This document shows positions 49,270 to 61,300 of a DNA stretch of 64,000 bases, in pieces. Below the pieces are notes generated by a model, which was given only the letters and a program-made list of their open reading frames with translations, ran no database searches and had not been told where the DNA came from. Numbering within the stretch: position 1 is the stretch's first letter; every line of letters begins with the position of its first letter. Origin of the DNA: Anticarsia gemmatalis (taxonomy: Eukaryota > Arthropoda > Insecta > Lepidoptera > Erebidae); contig NC_134762.1 of assembly GCF_050436995.1 (NCBI RefSeq), positions 7,772,167-7,836,166 on the forward strand, written 5' to 3'. The position numbers were made by a program, and so were the translations under genes.

Positions 49270-49490
49270 ACCGTACATGCAAAAAACTGAACGCGAAAAG
49301 AAATCAAATGATCGAACGCGATTGGCCGGTCGGTTAGAACGTTCGGATCCGAAATTCGAATTGGCCAATGGCGTGAGCTCGCGCATGCGTGCGGCAACAA
49401 CGATAGCTTGACGCGGACTGAGGCAGTTTCTCAAATGAGTGGTAGTTGACGAGCCTTCTCCATTCACACTGTCAAGTTAATTGGACAAGC
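49270..49490. promoter_or_regulatory. CpG-rich promoter-like patch
   Basis: About 200 bp with many CpGs in otherwise AT-rich DNA. It contains two ATTGGCC/GGCCAAT (CCAAT-box) motifs and a GCGCATGCGTGCG string close to the NRF-1 palindrome. There is a GGCAGTTTC initiator-like site near 49424. It looks like a TATA-less promoter of a housekeeping-type gene, but no coding exon that it would drive is evident on either strand within several kb. Confidence 0.35.
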
Positions 49491-50646
49491 GACATACGAA
49501 TTTCTAACGTAAACATTGGGACATAGAGTCCAATTTATCTGATATTAATTTGTGTGTTAGTGCGTTTTGTAGTAAAAAGTAACACATTGCCACCTCGGTC
49601 GCCTTCACATGCGCAGGAGTTCACTTTTTTGCAATGTCTCGTTTTAATTTTCTTGGTACAATTTTTAATTTTACATAGCAAAAAAGTGGAATAAAATTCT
49701 GAATTACATAATACAAATTTCAAAATGATTATGTAAAATGAGTGATATTACGTAAAGGTTATAATTAAATTCATTTTCCTAGATTAATATGCAAAATAAA
49801 GTATTTAATTTGTTTTAAAACTAGAGGTACTTCCGTTGTTAGGTAAATATTTTGTAGTGAGGCGTTCGTTGATGTCTTTATTATCAACAGCTATTCAGCT
49901 AAATCGTAGTCACGGCAAACAATATAAAATACCTGTTACAAGCAATTTTAACTTTAATCTTATAGACATAGAGTTTAAATTTCAATATTATAGGGTTCTT
50001 GTTAAAATATAAACAATGGGAATATTTTTAATAATTTGGAATTTTCATTCAAAACGGCGTGCGAAATATTTAATTACTCTTACATTTTATGGGGTTAAAA
50101 CCCTGTATTTATGTAATAATACATAATAAAAAATTATAATATGTCGGTAATTGTTTATGTATTGTACTAAACAAACAAGTGACCATACCATGTTTTAAAA
50201 AAAACTCACACTGTATATTAATTTTGCAAGTGTAGGATAAGGATCTTAAAATAATGTCAGTTCATATACCTACCACGTTATGCTTGACTCTTAATATTTA
50301 TCGACAGTTACGTACACAACAAAATACAATGACGGTTTACACTCATTTTGTAATCTGATCTTTGGTGTTGACCCAGCAATGTATGGTTCGGCGCAATTTT
50401 TTATTGGTATAAAGGTGTGGTCAGCTGAGTTTTTTTATTGCAGTTTTAGGGTCGGTTATCAGAGAATGACGTCACTTGCCTTTATTTTTTGCTGACTGTT
50501 GAGGCTTGCGGAATGCTGACCGCAATCGTTTACCTTTAAAAGGTCGTATTGTATCCTTTTTCAAATAACAGGAACCACCCTATTTTAAGAACCTTTAGAT
50601 ACCTTTAGCTTAATCTTAACTAATACTAGGTACATATAGTAGTGTT

Positions 50647-50806
50647 ATTCTCTACAGTCGGTACTATCGAGTATCGAGAGTTATACAGTTAAAATGAACT
50701 GCAAAAATTGTTCCTACAGCGCCCACTGAAGGCGTTGATTAGATTTTCGTACAAATAGATACCAGGCAGTTGTCGATAGTAGATAGTGGTGGATAATCTC
50801 GCTACA
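50647..50806. mobile_element. MITE family (TCTCTAC...CTATCG), copy c
   Basis: Opens ATTCTCTACAGTCGGTAC, has TGTTCCTACAGCGCCCAC in the core, and closes GTCGATAGTAGATAGTGG. About 160 bp. Confidence 0.6.
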
Positions 50807-53800
50807 GTCAATTAAATTAACGTTTGTTGTTTAGATCACAAGACTAAGTTAAATACGCAAATTGACTTAAAATAAGTATTCAACTCTGTCTTAGTGTATT
50901 TCATCAGTAGAATATTTTTAGTCTATGATGGCTATTTAATAATACCAAAATTAATCTCTGTAAAATCCTTCCACCTGTCTTTTTGGGAGAATTAAGTTAT
51001 TTTTTGCTAACCCATACTATCCCAGTGTTGAACAAAGGCCTCCCTTTTTATCCAACTGTCCCTATCGCCTGATTTGCGTGTCTATATATCAGAGCCATGT
51101 AGATTGTCACGTTAACCATGATTGGTTAAATCATTTACACTATTCTATGTATATTGATACTTTTATTATTCTTATTCTGAGCGTAGGATAATGGAATGTT
51201 GTCAGCTTGCCTTCACAAAGGTCGTCTCTCGAATACAGTATAATTAGTTTATATAGAGCAAGAATAAATATATTATAATAATTAAGCATTCCTAGGTCGA
51301 ATATTTACAACTGTTATGTTCTAGAAAGATTCATTCGGAAACTGGGTGGAATATTTATTTGATTTTCAACTGGCATACGTCAGTTTGTAAATTATATTCT
51401 TCTTTTATTTCTATTTTGTATGTATTAGATAGTTTAATTTAGTTTTAATATCTTTTTAACTTGCATATATTCTCGTATAAATAATAAAATAAATTTAAGG
51501 AACTAAATAAAAGTTTGTAAATTATAGTTACTATTTTATGAACAGATTTAAGATGTGCAGCAGGACATCTTCACGTATATTTATTGAATCCAAAAACACG
51601 TAAATGCGATTTTAAACAGTACGAGTGCCTTCCAACGTCCGCGATGCGATGCAACGTAATCAATTAACACGATTTACCCTCTGTTTCTGAGTTACATTTG
51701 CGTTTAAGATCATATAAAAACGCAATTGAATAGATAAACTATCGCTAAATGTACTCAAAAACCGGGGGGTTAGTACAACACAAATAAGTAAAGCCGTTGT
51801 TTAAATTACATACGTTGCATTTGCATCGTTGCATCGCCACGCATTCAACATTCTCGTATGACAATACCTAATGTTTCATTCATCTCTAAAAAACAACTTA
51901 CCGTCCCTAATCTACAGGTAGTTAGATAACTTCCGTAGGCTTAACTTATGCTCTTGAATGTTTCGTTTGTAATAAAGCCTACTTAAATCTGTCCTATTTG
52001 TGTCATAATAAACCTTGGCAACAGAATGTCATAACTATGTGTTGAATGCAAATTATGGTTAATCTAGTTATCTAACTTTATTGTTTTTCCTTCCTTACGT
52101 TAAAGGGCTTAGAACTTTAAACCGAGCTTAGGAGTTCTTAAATCTTCTTTGCAAGATGCTTTTGTTAGCTCCAACAGACTTAATGTAGGTAATATTAAAC
52201 AGTTTATCTAGTTTACAGTTTACTGGCCAGAACGATTCAATTTCTTCAACCGTTGTGAGACCCAAACGATTGTTAAAAAGGCTGTTTATATAATTTGGAA
52301 GGAGGTGGAAGAAAAAATTAATAGTACTACAGTGAATATTGATTTTCTTACGCACAAAATTTATCACCAGGCTATAAAGTGACTGTTCTAACAAGCAGGT
52401 CATCGCACAACGACCAACAAATAAAAGCAAATAAATCGTCAAGCTGCCATAAAAAGGCTTCTATCTTCATACAAGGCGGCTTCCATTTTAAGCCGCATAC
52501 CCACTTGTTATTTGTATAAACTCTACTACTACGGTCATGGAAAAAATATCTGCACTCCTATTAGGATAAATAGTGTTAAAAATATTCGATTTTAATCCTA
52601 ACATAGCCATGAACTGAGAATGGTAGTTGTATCGGGTCAACAATGTTTAATGATGTTTTACATTGACCAAGATTCGACCAGTTCGGTGCTGTTTACTTTG
52701 TAGAATAAGATAAAAATATACATGTATTTACTACTTGATTATGAGGAGTTCAAGCCTGTAAAGGTGATGACACGCTCGCATCTAAAAAAATATCGGTATA
52801 ATTCATGAGTCTATAATAATGTTTCTTACGACACTCTGAAGTAGCATTGGCAATTGTTAAAAAAAATGTTTTCATTGTTCAATCATTTTTGTATTGGCTA
52901 TTGATTAGTCTTACGAGTAAAGTACGATCCTGGAAAATTACCGTAATTTCTGTTAGTAAAATGGCGGTAATGGTTAAGTGGTTTCAGTATAAAGTTATTC
53001 ATGATACAACTATTAGAATCTGACTTTTATTTGACAAAATATTGGAGTAACTATCTTTGATTTTGACGGTTGTGTTAGTGATATAGATCACAGACTACGC
53101 TTTGGAGTACAATATACTTTACTTTATTTAAAGGATTGCAGCCCTAATGACTATATCAACGTACTTTTTAAATTAGGGTTAATATTATGTACCAATATTG
53201 TTAATAACCATAAAATTTCTACATCTTTAAGCAAGTATTCAAGAAAGGGCCAAACAGGTATTTGTTTGTGACCAGTCGCGGCCAGTTTTGTACGCATAAA
53301 CAGTTAAACAAATCGACACGTTTTGAGGCCTGCTACATATGTTTACCTATGTCTCTATATTCATGATATAAAATATTAAAGTAGCAGTCTTTAGCAGTTT
53401 TTTAGTAATACTTAAGCGCTTTATATGATACCGTTTATGTTAAAGATTTATTCTTTACAAGTTTTAGCAAATTACTTAAATCAACTTAATTCCATTACTT
53501 ACTAAATCTCTCATCATCATCTGTATATACGCTCAAGTGTTTAGACGGAAATCAAGACTACTTTGAGGAATAAGATGGCACCCGTCACCACCACCGTTAC
53601 TTAAATCTAAAATTAGCAGTCACTAATGGTTCAACGATTAATAATACTTACGTGTGTTCGCCAATTTACGAAAAGCAAACATGATTGGAAATCTAATAAG
53701 AACTTGTCTAGTCTACCGAATTGACACATGAGGCTACACATGTTATTATGCGTGATACGAAAATAAGCTTTAAAGCGGAACTATATAAATAACATTGGTT

Positions 53801-54388
53801 TCTAAGATTCTTATTAACAACAACTTCCAATTCCATTTTCCATTCCATTCCATTCCATTTCCAAAACCCATTGAACTTAATTGAGTAGTTGTTAAAATTA
53901 GAAAGACGATATTTATATGTTTGCTAAGAGGCAAAACGCAAAATTATTACTCAACGAGAAATACCACTTAGTAGTATTACAAAATCTATCATAGACAAAA
54001 CAAATTATAGATCTCGAAAAAACCCCAAATGTTTTCCAAAAAGGGAGGTCCAAGGACCTCTAAAAGCGTGAAGATTACTAAAACTTGTTTGGTCAAGTTC
54101 GTTCGGCGGATGGCGGAGGTCGACGGGTGGCATTCCGACTCTCTGATTATTTTTAGGCGTTTGCTAATATCTGCCGAATGTATTATAGTGTTGCAGAAAA
54201 AATGTTGATAACTATAAGTTTGACAAACAGTAATGTGTATAGTATTAATTTTAGCGGAACATTTATTTTGATAACAATTTTAAAACCGATTACAGGAATA
54301 CGGATAATAATATGACCAATCGGTTTGTCCTCTAGTCGTATAGCAAGAATTATTTGGAGGCAAAAATATAATAAAAGGTCTATTCATC
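50807..54388. other. Gene-poor DNA
   Basis: No confident gene. A SINE-type fragment lies at 51005-51050. A 104-codon minus-strand frame at 52128-52442 has hydrophobic stretches and a second minus-strand frame beginning MKIEAFLWQLDDLFAF overlaps its start. I could not choose between chance and a decayed membrane-protein gene. A short (ATTCC)n run is at 53827-53862. Confidence 0.3.
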
Positions 54389-54554
54389 AGCGCGATTTTC
54401 CACAATCAGTACTTGGAGTATCGAGACTTTGACATTTAGAATGTACGGAAAAATATTACCTACGGCACCCGGTATTGATGCTGTAGAGGTTTTTTGTAGA
54501 ATATTTCTTGTCAGCTAGCTGCTTGTCGATAGTTGATAGTGGTAGGAAATCGCT
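54389..54554. mobile_element. MITE family (TCTCTAC...CTATCG), copy d
   Basis: The most diverged copy: GCGATTTTCCACAATCAG at one end, TTGTCGATAGTTGATAGTGG and GGAAATCGC at the other. Confidence 0.5.
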
Positions 54555-55336
54555 CTACAAAATTTTGGAAGACGGCATTTTTCTTACTCACATACTGCAG
54601 GATGTTGGGCATTAGGAAAGTTGAATAGTTTACGTCATACAATCAACAGGAAAATAGCAGCAAATGTTGCAATTTTCGTTCATATTGACAAATGTATGAC
54701 ATTTAACATTCACAAAAATATTCCGAGAAGTCGATGCCGCTTTTACTCGCATTTAACATTTCTTCATAAAGTAATTCTTTCACCAAAACATTTTTTTCCG
54801 CAATTAACCTTCCCATTGACCTCATAACCCGTCCGGCATTAGCGGTTTCATCAATAAAACAATTAACATCTTTGTAATAATAACCATTTGGGTTTGAACC
54901 CCGAAGGCATCATTCATCTTAGCAAGCGGTCATTGAACCTATTGATATTAGAATAATTGTTGCGTGCTGAAAAATACGTAACACGATCTATAATACCGTT
55001 ACTTTAACTGTTACTGTTTTGTGTTATGGAATATCTTTACGTTATTTATGATATGACTGATTTCGTTTCTAAAATGGGTTTTGTGACCCAGGACAGTGTC
55101 TTTCACTTCAATTACATCTTTAACCTTATTTTCTGTGCACCAAATAGTAATTATTTTGTCTGTACTTTTTGTGCACAGGGAATAAATAATCAAGCCAGTG
55201 GTCAATGTTTTTAATCATCGACCATCAAACATTGTAATATTTTCGTTCATCTTGATTAAATCCAAGATAAAAACGGCAATCCAGAAACGGTTTAATTCTA
55301 TTCACTGAGAGATATTAGAATACGAATATATATATA

Positions 55337-55367
55337 TCCATACTAATATTATAAATGCGAAAGTAAC

Positions 55368-55422
<55 letters not shown>

Positions 55423-55837
55423 GCTACTCAATCACGTCTAAACTACTGAACCAATTTGCATGAAATTTGGTATGGAGATATTTTGATACCCGAGAAAGGA
55501 CATAGGCTACTTTTTATTCCGGGAAAACTACGCATTTCCCGGGAAAATTCAGAAAATTCAACGAAGTCGCGAAAAATCAATATTATAATGACATTGAATT
55601 AACAAAATTCCGTTGCCATGGCAACTGTTTTAATGGCAGATGCCTTAGCGCGACTTCGTTAAACTAAGAGATATAATTATTTTGAGAATATTTTTCGTGA
55701 AAAAAAGCATATTTTATATCATCACGCTACGACCAATAGGAGCAGAGTAGGTAACAGTAAAAAGTGTTACAAAAACATGGAAAATTCTGACCCATTCTCT
55801 CTTATGTGACGCAAGCGAAGTTGCGCGGGTCAGCTAG
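55337..55837 (+). mobile_element. Composite Helitron-like element with (GTCT)n microsatellite
   Basis: 501 bp starting TCCATACTAATATTATAAATG. A (GTCT)n tract follows at 55371-55423, then CCGGGAAAACTACGC and GCGACTTCGTTAAAC segments. It ends with the same 3' module as the other copies: ATCATCACGCTACGACC, GACGCAAGCGAAGTTGCG hairpin, CAGCTAG. It therefore combines the 5' part of one subfamily with the 3' part of another. Flanked by A and T. Confidence 0.75.
55371..55423 (+). repeat. (GTCT)n microsatellite
   Basis: An uninterrupted tetranucleotide run of about 13 units inside the Helitron-like element at 55337-55837. Confidence 0.95.
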
Positions 55838-58081
55838 TATATAGTATATTAGAATACGAGTACTAACGCGTACACGCATTTTAGAATATCTGACATATCG
55901 ACACAGGTTGCACTAGCCGTGGTCGCAGGCAGACTCAATCTAACACCTGCCTGATCAGCTAATTATAATAAACATGTAACACGAAAGTTTAAAAGGTCTG
56001 AGTCTATATCCATCTATATCCAGACGGACAGAATTGAAACCTTCTACCGAATAAAAATCTCCAAAGAAATGGTTCAAGATTTCTCTTATATAAAAGTTAA
56101 CTCATTAGAAAATTACATAACGCAATATCTAACATCATTATAATATTTTATGAGCATCGACATCGGCTCGTAAATCACTGTCATCAAACTTAAACATTTC
56201 TTAAATCGACTATTTATAGGTTGTGAAAGAAACTTAAAATATAGCTATAATCTCTTTATTGTTTCTAATAAATTTGACATGGATATTTATCACAATAGTA
56301 GAAATAATATTACATATTACAACACCTTTAGAAGTTATGAAACTTATGAAATATTCGATTTCACTACAGACATGCATACAATATTTTTAGCGTCGATGTA
56401 GTAGCTTTTGGAAACTTGATACTATGTCGATACAATCAAAACTATACCTCATACAATCGTGATGATATAATATGTATGTAGCTAGTATCTACATAATACC
56501 GACAGCTCCTCGCGTGTGATTTGAGACAAATGCAATTAGGTTTTTGAAAAACGTATCCCATGTTTTTCTTTTACTATAGGTTTTTTATCAATTTAATCGC
56601 AACAATTCCAGAGGCTTAGTTGTCAAAACGAGACTGTACAATTGCAAGAATTTTTTAGACACTGCAATACTTATAACGACACTTAAATGCGCAATTTTAA
56701 TACCACAATTGTCTTAAAATTTGCAATATGCTACTCGTTGATGCCAAAAATATTGTCTGCAATAACTCTTAAACACTCAATAAATATAATTTAACTAAAC
56801 ATAGATTGACTAGACTTGAATAAACATTTGATTTGGTAACAGAAGTAAAGCTTTGAGAAAGCAACAGTAGTAAATAATGTTCTTAAATAATATTTGGTAA
56901 CTTAAATATAGTGAAATTTGTATTACTTTATGATAAACTACTTTATAGAAAGAGATTTTAAACCTCAGCTGAGATGTATATGGAATGTTAATGCTCTAAA
57001 TAAGTACCGGGTAGGCTATCATGATGAAATTTGACAGGTGTATACATTTCTTGTGACTTTTTTATCGGATTGGCAATCCGACAGTTATCTATAAGCTGTC
57101 CTGGCATCGCACTGGTCGTAAATCTTAGATGCCTTATTAATAAACGTCGTGTAAGCTTCGATTGACAGGGTTTTACTTTCAATCAATTTTGAAACGGTAT
57201 CAGTGAAAAAGAGACAACTTCGTATGACCTAATCATAGCGTACACGATGTTATTTAGTAAGAGGAAGGGAAATACAATATTTTTTTACTTAAAAATGTAC
57301 TATTTGGTAATATTTAGGATATAGTGTCAATAATTTGCGTATAGAATATAACGAATGATAAATTAACTTTTGGATTAGATGTATTTTTTAAAATATGTCA
57401 CAAAAATTGAAAACTATACTTAAGACAAGAGGTTTTATATAACCTTAGTTCACTTTAGTTAAAGTTATATCTGTATACATAAGATTGAAATGAGAAAACT
57501 GATTGATTGAATGTTACTTATAAAGACAAAATATTTTCTACTACATATCGAAGTTATCATTTACTTTAGCAGAATGGACAGCAAAATGATCAATTAATGC
57601 TCACCTCACATCGTTTGATTATGATCTTTAGTATTATAACAATAAAGCTCAGAATAACTTACCGATGTTTACTTCTTCTATAGTTTCAAGTCAATGACTG
57701 CATGCTATTTTGAACTTTATTTCGTTTAATGTTGAGTGCATTTTTGATTATGTAATGATCATTTTGGTTCTCTATATCTGCTGACAGGTATACTTAGGCC
57801 CTATGACATCAATAAAATATTCATGATATTATATTTTAAGGTCTAGAGAGCATCACAAGTTTATATAAGTAATAACTAATATTACATAAGATTTTTTTCT
57901 TCAAACTCACACTTCTGACGTCGTGAGGACTTTTACAAACATGCAAACAATAAACACGAAGTATTATTAGACCCGAAACAGCTATTTATAGGTCACGTCA
58001 CAATACATTGGTTCCGTGTTGGGTATGGGGTCGGATCTTCCGTAGCAGAGATAGTGGTGTAGCGACCATCTTAAACACTAA
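55838..58081. other. Intergenic DNA
   Basis: AT-rich with no gene that I can support. A short perfect inverted repeat (CGGATTGGCAATCCG) is near 57065-57080 in a repeat-like context. Confidence 0.35.
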
Positions 58082-58227
58082 CCCTCTTATTCATAAAAAC
58101 ACTTTAAACCTATTTTAGTAAAAAGTTACTATATTATGTTTTCTCTTTTTCATTTCGCTAAGGAGTGAAAGAAACAAAACACTTTATAAGCCTTTCATAA
58201 CTTCACATATTTTTATGAATAAGAGGG
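58082..58227 (-). mobile_element. TIR MITE (CCCTCTTATTCATAAAAA family), copy 2
   Basis: 146 bp, inverted relative to the copy at 29439. Both flanks carry TAA (58079-58081 and 58228-58230), a likely 3-bp target duplication of the kind made by PIF/Harbinger elements. It lies just past the 3' end of the guanylate cyclase gene. Confidence 0.8.
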
Positions 58228-58257
58228 TAAGCCACGGAGGCATACGTAACAAATGTA

Positions 58258-58263
58258 TTTATT
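58258..58263 (-). terminator. Candidate polyadenylation signal of sGC beta-1
   Basis: AATAAA on the minus strand, about 115 nt past the stop codon at 58379 and before the MITE. The position is plausible but unproven. Confidence 0.4.
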
Positions 58264-58378
58264 TAGGCTTGATGTTTTAGCGGTATTTTAACTACCTATG
58301 TTCTCGAAATATGAATCCTCATGTAATATTAGTTATTATTCATACATCGCGAAAGATTAAAAGTTAACAGAAATATAT

Positions 58379-61300
58379 TTAGATCTTCTTCCTTGTCAGG
58401 AACCAGGTCTGCATCGGCTCAGCTTTGCCTTTCATGGAGACGTGTCCACGGTAAGTTAGTTCAAAACGTTCATCGTAGTTATCTTCACGCATTAAATACC
58501 TGCAAACAAAAAAATATTTTGAATAGAAACCAGCTTTAATTAAGCTCGCGATTGGGTTCGTGTGAAATAGTTTCCGGGGTAAAAAGTATATCCAGGTCAT
58601 AAAATATTTGTAAATTAACTTTTATCGAATTTTGTACTCTTGTTTAACGTAATTGGGTGACAAACATGTCATTGTATCTAATCTGCCAAATAATCAAACT
58701 TTTGCCGTTATAATATAAGAAAGCAGTCTTAGATATATTATAGAAAAAATTGTCCATTTGCTACAATGTACTTTTCAAATAGGAAAATATTTTTCAAACA
58801 CATTCAGTGGTTTTGGAGATTATCCCTACATACAATCTCTCAAAAATTCTCGTTTACTCTTTGTAATAATAAAAGTTAAGCGTAAAGTGTCATTTGCATA
58901 GTATTTTCGCCTTTACTTAAATATGTAGGAGTCTGGTCGGATGAATATGATAAGTTTAAAATGTGTGTGAGTAAAGGTCAGTTTTGCATAAGATTACAAG
59001 ACAGGTGTATCAATGATACTGTGTTATTAAAATAATGTGTTCCTACTTTATCTTCTGACATTTATCTAGTTATTCTATTTATAACTATAATCCCCGGTTT
59101 GAACATTTCTGCATACTTATGTATGAGGTATACATTTAGGTTATCAGGTGGAAAGTTGACAGTTGTTTTCATAATATTGCCATCATTTTATTTATTGGGT
59201 ATGTTATCCGACAATAATCCACAAGCCTTTAATCTTGTTTTTAACATTGTGAAGAGATCTGGTTTATATCTTCTGCTTTATTCTTAAAATAGTTCGTTTC
59301 TCAACCTATTATGAAAGTTTATAATCCCTAGCTGATTATAGACCACAACGCCGGTTAAATCAATACAAAAATACACTCAATTTCGATGATTATTTGTTTT
59401 CGACAAGTTAATGAAAATATATTTCTTTGGTTTTTAAACAGACTCTGTTTCATTATAAATTTATGGTCTATTCTACTATAATTGTTTCTATCAAAAAACC
59501 TTATAGAAAATAAAACCGATCTAGACAAACAAGTATCAACTTCCTTCGTAATAGAAGCTATTAAAATAGGAAACCGTGTACGGCTTCCCGACAAACGCAA
59601 AGAAGATTATACTGCACTTGAACGTATTCAACTTGGAACTGGGGTTGAAAGTGATTTTGTAACTATTGTTCACACAACAGCCAAGCAACGTAGTCTACCT
59701 AACGAAGACGTTAATTTTACAAATGATAAACAGTGAATTTTACCAACAAATATTTATAAAGCGAAAGGTTCAGCTATAAATACTATAGATGCAAAAATTC
59801 CTGGCCATATAAAACATATCATAAGTCAAAATTTGAAAGTTGAAATTTTTGATACATTTGGTGCGGTTGATAAATTTTTCGTGTAAAATATGGATACGTT
59901 CATGGAATATTATTTTGATGGAGTGTTCTCTAATATGGATCGCGACTGTTTGAACGAGAGGACGAAACGGCGGGAGCTTGTGGAATATTTCAGTACTGTC
60001 ATTGCTGGGTGTGCGAGAGGTTCAAAATATTTATACTAGCATTGTTTTTATAAAAGTTTTCAATCGATAGCCGTAATATAATTAGGATTGTGGATACCAA
60101 AATGCATAACTTTATAGAAGCGATCTTTATGAAATGAGCATATTATGTATGTTTGCTTATATACAAATATGATAAAATAGAAGGTAACAGTATGTGTTTT
60201 GTTGACTGCACCTGTTTACTGTTGAGGTATTATTAATAGAAAAAATAAGAAAATAATTTCAAGGAAGTTTAATTTAATTGATTCTAAGACCAGATTAATT
60301 TAAGTAGTAGATTATAGTCAGTTAGTTCAAGAATAAAAAGCCATTATCCATTACTACCCATACATAAAAAAACGTGCCATTTTACCATATTTGCAGACAC
60401 CGATGAATTAAAACCAATAAATAAAAATATGTCATTTACTATTTTCAGGTCAAAACCACTCAGACAACATTTCCTGCAAGAATTTCGTGGTCTCTGCTTT
60501 GAAGTACCACAATGACTGCAAGTCGAGCAACGGCGACGTGTGTCTTATGGGGAAGTACCATAACTTACTGTATGTTGCCATGAAGCTAGCGTTTGACTGG
60601 AGCTTGCAAGATAACGGCGTGGTAGCGGCACTTTTAGATGAACTGTATGCTTGTGAGGGGACTTTTGAGAGGATATTTTTGGGTAAGTTTATTAATATGA
60701 ATTTTTACTAGTAATAAACTATAGTTGATTTGACTGTTAATAACGAACTCTTGAGTTTGATTGATATTTTTTTTTATCCGTATTTGAGCCGTCAAGACTT
60801 GTGTATGAGTGTTATGTAGTTTAGCAAATATGATATTCCAATTTTTTTGAATCCATACCCACCCCACTGCTGGGGCTTTTATTTATTTATTTTATAAAAG
60901 ATATGCTAAGCATTGATAATATTCGTATTTTATACTTTCAGGTGCAATATTCGGTACATCAGCACCATACTTCCTAGCAGGTTGGAAATCAGACTTCATG
61001 GACAAAGAAGAAAACGTCCACGCATTGGTCTTCTTCCTAGACCACGCAACGAATGCCAACCTAGAATACAAGGGAGATGGCAAAACCTATCGCTTTATCG
61101 ACGTGCCTTTAGAAAGCTGTGGCCATGCCTCCCCAGTAAGAGTTGTTATACAAATGGGAGCAGCGGAAATGCTGATGATACTTCTAAGATTTGGTGCCAG
61201 AATAACATCAGACAAGGTTTCTACCAACCCTATAGAGTCTATACTAGATAGATTGAATGAATACAACAGAATATATCCTTACGAACTAGTGACTTGTTTA

